A stretch of DNA of 64,000 nt from Anisakis pegreffii (lineage: Eukaryota > Nematoda > Chromadorea > Rhabditida > Anisakidae), in the NCBI GenBank assembly GCA_035041965.1, contig JAPYMA010000240.1, positions 241,655 through 305,654 on the forward strand, in the 5' to 3' direction. The notes under the pieces were generated by a model that worked only from the letters and a program-made list of their open reading frames with translations, did not search any database and was not told the DNA's origin. A program made the position numbers and the translations under genes. Shown piece by piece: positions 62,075-64,000 of this stretch; the stretch's first letter is position 1, and the number at the start of each line of letters is the position of its first letter.

Positions 62075-64000
62075 CTAGATGATCTGCTGGATCCAACGGT
62101 GAAAAGAAACTCGCATGTTTCCGGGCAAACCTGAGAAGACGGTTAGCTCGAAGGTCGCAGTCCGCCTATTGTTAACATGAACGTATTCATTGCTCTATAG
62201 TGATCAATTTGTATGAATGAGCGCGACTGCGCTATCGAATTAAGATAGATCTAAGCAGATGGCCATAGCTCCTCAGGAAAGGAAAATCACTCGACAAAAT
62301 ATATGTTAATCTGAATGAGGAGATCCAGCTGGATCGTCTGATGCAAAGAAATTCATGTGTTACTGGGCAAACTTGAGAAGACGGTAGCTTTGAATGTGGC
62401 ACCCGAGACATTATTAATAAAATGCCTATATCTCCTCAACAAGGCCAAATTGCTCATAGTCAGTAAAATTTTTAATATTCTGAATCTAGAGGTTCTGCTG
62501 GACCCAACGGTGAAAAGAAATTCGCATGTTTCCGGGCAAACCTGAGAAGACGGTTAGCCCGAAGATCGCAATCCGCCTATTGCTAATATGAACGTATTAA
62601 TTGCTCTATAGTGATCAATTTGTATGAATGAGCGCGACTGCGCTATCGAATTAAGATAGATCTAAGTAGATGGCCATAGCTCCTCAGGAAAGGAAAATCA
62701 CTCGACAAAATATATGTTAATCTGAATGAGGAGATCCAGCTGGATCGTCTGATGCAAAGAAATTCATGTGTTACTGGGCAAACTTGAGAAGACGGTAGCT
62801 TTGAATGTGGCACCCGAGACATTATTAATAAAATGCCTATATCTCCTCAACAAGGCCAAATTGCTCATAGTCAGTAAAATTTTTAATATTCTGAATCTAG
62901 AGGTTCTGCTGGACCCAACGGTGAAAAGAAATTCGCATGTTTCCGGGCAAACCTGAGAAGACGGTTAGCCCGAAGATCGCAATCCGCCTATTGCTAATAT
63001 GAACGTATTAATTGCTCTATAGTGATCAATTTGTATGAATGAGCGCGACTGCGCTATCGAATTAAGATAGATCTAAGTAGATGGCCATAGCTCCTCAGGA
63101 AAGGAAAATCACTCGACAAAATATATGTTAATCTGAATGAGGAGATCCAGCTGGATCGTCTGATGCAAAGAAATTCATGTGTTACTGGGCAAACTTGAGA
63201 AGACGGTAGCTTTGAATGTGGCACCCGAGACATTATTAATAAAATGCCTATATCTCCTCAACAAGGCCAAATTGCTCATAGTCAGTAAAATTTTTAATAT
63301 TCTGAATCTAGAGGTTCTGCTGGACCCAACGGTGAAAAGAAATTCGCATGTTTCCGGGCAAACCTGAGAAGACGGTTAGCCCGAAGATCGCAATCCGCCT
63401 ATTGCTAATATGAACGTATTAATTGCTCTATAGTGATCAATTTGTATGAATGAGCGCAACTGCGCTATCGAATTAAGATAGATATAAGTAGACGGCTATA
63501 GCTCCTCGGGAAAGGAAAATCACTCGACAAAATATATGTTAATCTGAATGAGGAGATCCAGCTGGATCGTCTGATGCAAAGAAATTCATGTGTTACTGGG
63601 CAAACTTGAGAAGACGGTAGCTTTGAATGTGGCACCCGAGACATTATTAATAAAATGCCTATATCTCCTCAACAAGGCCAAATTGCTCATAGTCAGTAAA
63701 ATTTTTAATATTCTGAATCTAGAGGTTCTGCTGGACCCAACGGTGAAAAGAAATTCGCATGTTTCCGGGCAAACCTGAGAAGACGGTTAGCCCGAAGATC
63801 GCAATCCGCCTATTGCTAATATGAACGTATTAATTGCTCTATAGTGATCAATTTGTATGAATGAGCGCAACTGCGCTATCGAATTAAGATAGATATAAGT
63901 AGACGGCTATAGCTCCTCGGGAAAGGAAAATCACTCGACAAAATATATGTTAATCTGAATGAGGAGATCCAGCTGGATCGTCTGATGCAAAGAAATTCAT
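62075..64000 (+). repeat. 411-bp satellite array of dimeric units
   Basis: About 4.7 head-to-tail units continue past the window end. The period is exactly 411, as shown by CTAGA at 62075, 62486, 62897, 63308 and 63719. Each unit contains two diverged halves that share GGGCAAAC.TGAGAAGACGG (169 bp apart, for example 62365 and 62534), then AAT/GTAT-type sequence, CTCCTCA and TCTGAAT. One half carries about 73 extra bases including GAGCGCGACTGCGCT. The identical 62-codon frames at 62357, 62768, 63179 and 63590 are a by-product of the repeat and do not run on between units. The last two units share substitutions (GCGCAACTGCGC, TATAAGTAGACGG) that the first three lack. Confidence 0.97.

Noticed and set aside
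62357..62545. 62-codon frame repeated four times in the satellite
   Set aside because: Identical frames every 411 bp are a property of the tandem repeat; the frame stops within each unit and does not run on into the next.
1..64000. CRISPR arrays, bacterial operons, ribosome binding sites, prophage
   Set aside because: The DNA is clearly intron-containing eukaryotic sequence; the regular 411-bp repeats are satellite units without spacers.

Overview
This is eukaryotic, AT-rich, gene-sparse DNA, most likely from a nematode. The evidence is: many short exons with TTTCAG-type acceptors, ORF starts lying just after such acceptors (as expected for spliced-leader addition), and close family matches to nematode cystinosin, a CEY-type Y-box protein, an FGT-1-like glucose transporter with alternative N-termini, and a secreted C-type lectin. 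The species cannot be named from the window alone. Introns are long (up to several kb) and intergenic DNA is repeat-rich, which suggests a larger genome than that of C. elegans.

Layout. 1-2443: intergenic, with an 84-bp hairpin and a small palindromic repeat. 2444-7081 (-): cystinosin, 8 exons, 438 aa. 7082-21955: about 15 kb with no supported gene. 21956-24579 (-): a secreted Ser/Glu-rich protein of about 673 aa with Ser-Gly/acidic sites, behind a TATA box. 24740-28920: no supported gene, except for a stray copy of a Y-box exon. 28926-32143 (+): Y-box/cold-shock protein, 7 exons, 345 aa. 33301-35435 (-): secreted C-type lectin with a QPD motif, 5 exons, 220 aa. 35436-46689: repeat-rich intergenic DNA. 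46690-59067 (+): FGT-1-type facilitative glucose transporter with two alternative first exons (538 or 511 aa). 59068-62074: 3' flank. 62075 to the window end: a 411-bp satellite whose unit is itself an ancient dimer.

The exon models were built by eye. Each was accepted only when every splice junction kept phase and the total length was a whole number of codons. The five genes do not form a pathway. They are separately regulated loci covering lysosomal cystine export, mRNA binding, secreted carbohydrate binding, glucose uptake, and a possible extracellular matrix or proteoglycan core. The points most worth a second look are the dimeric satellite, the proteoglycan-like secreted protein, the displaced Y-box exon copy, and several long hairpins that could be MITEs or small-RNA precursors.
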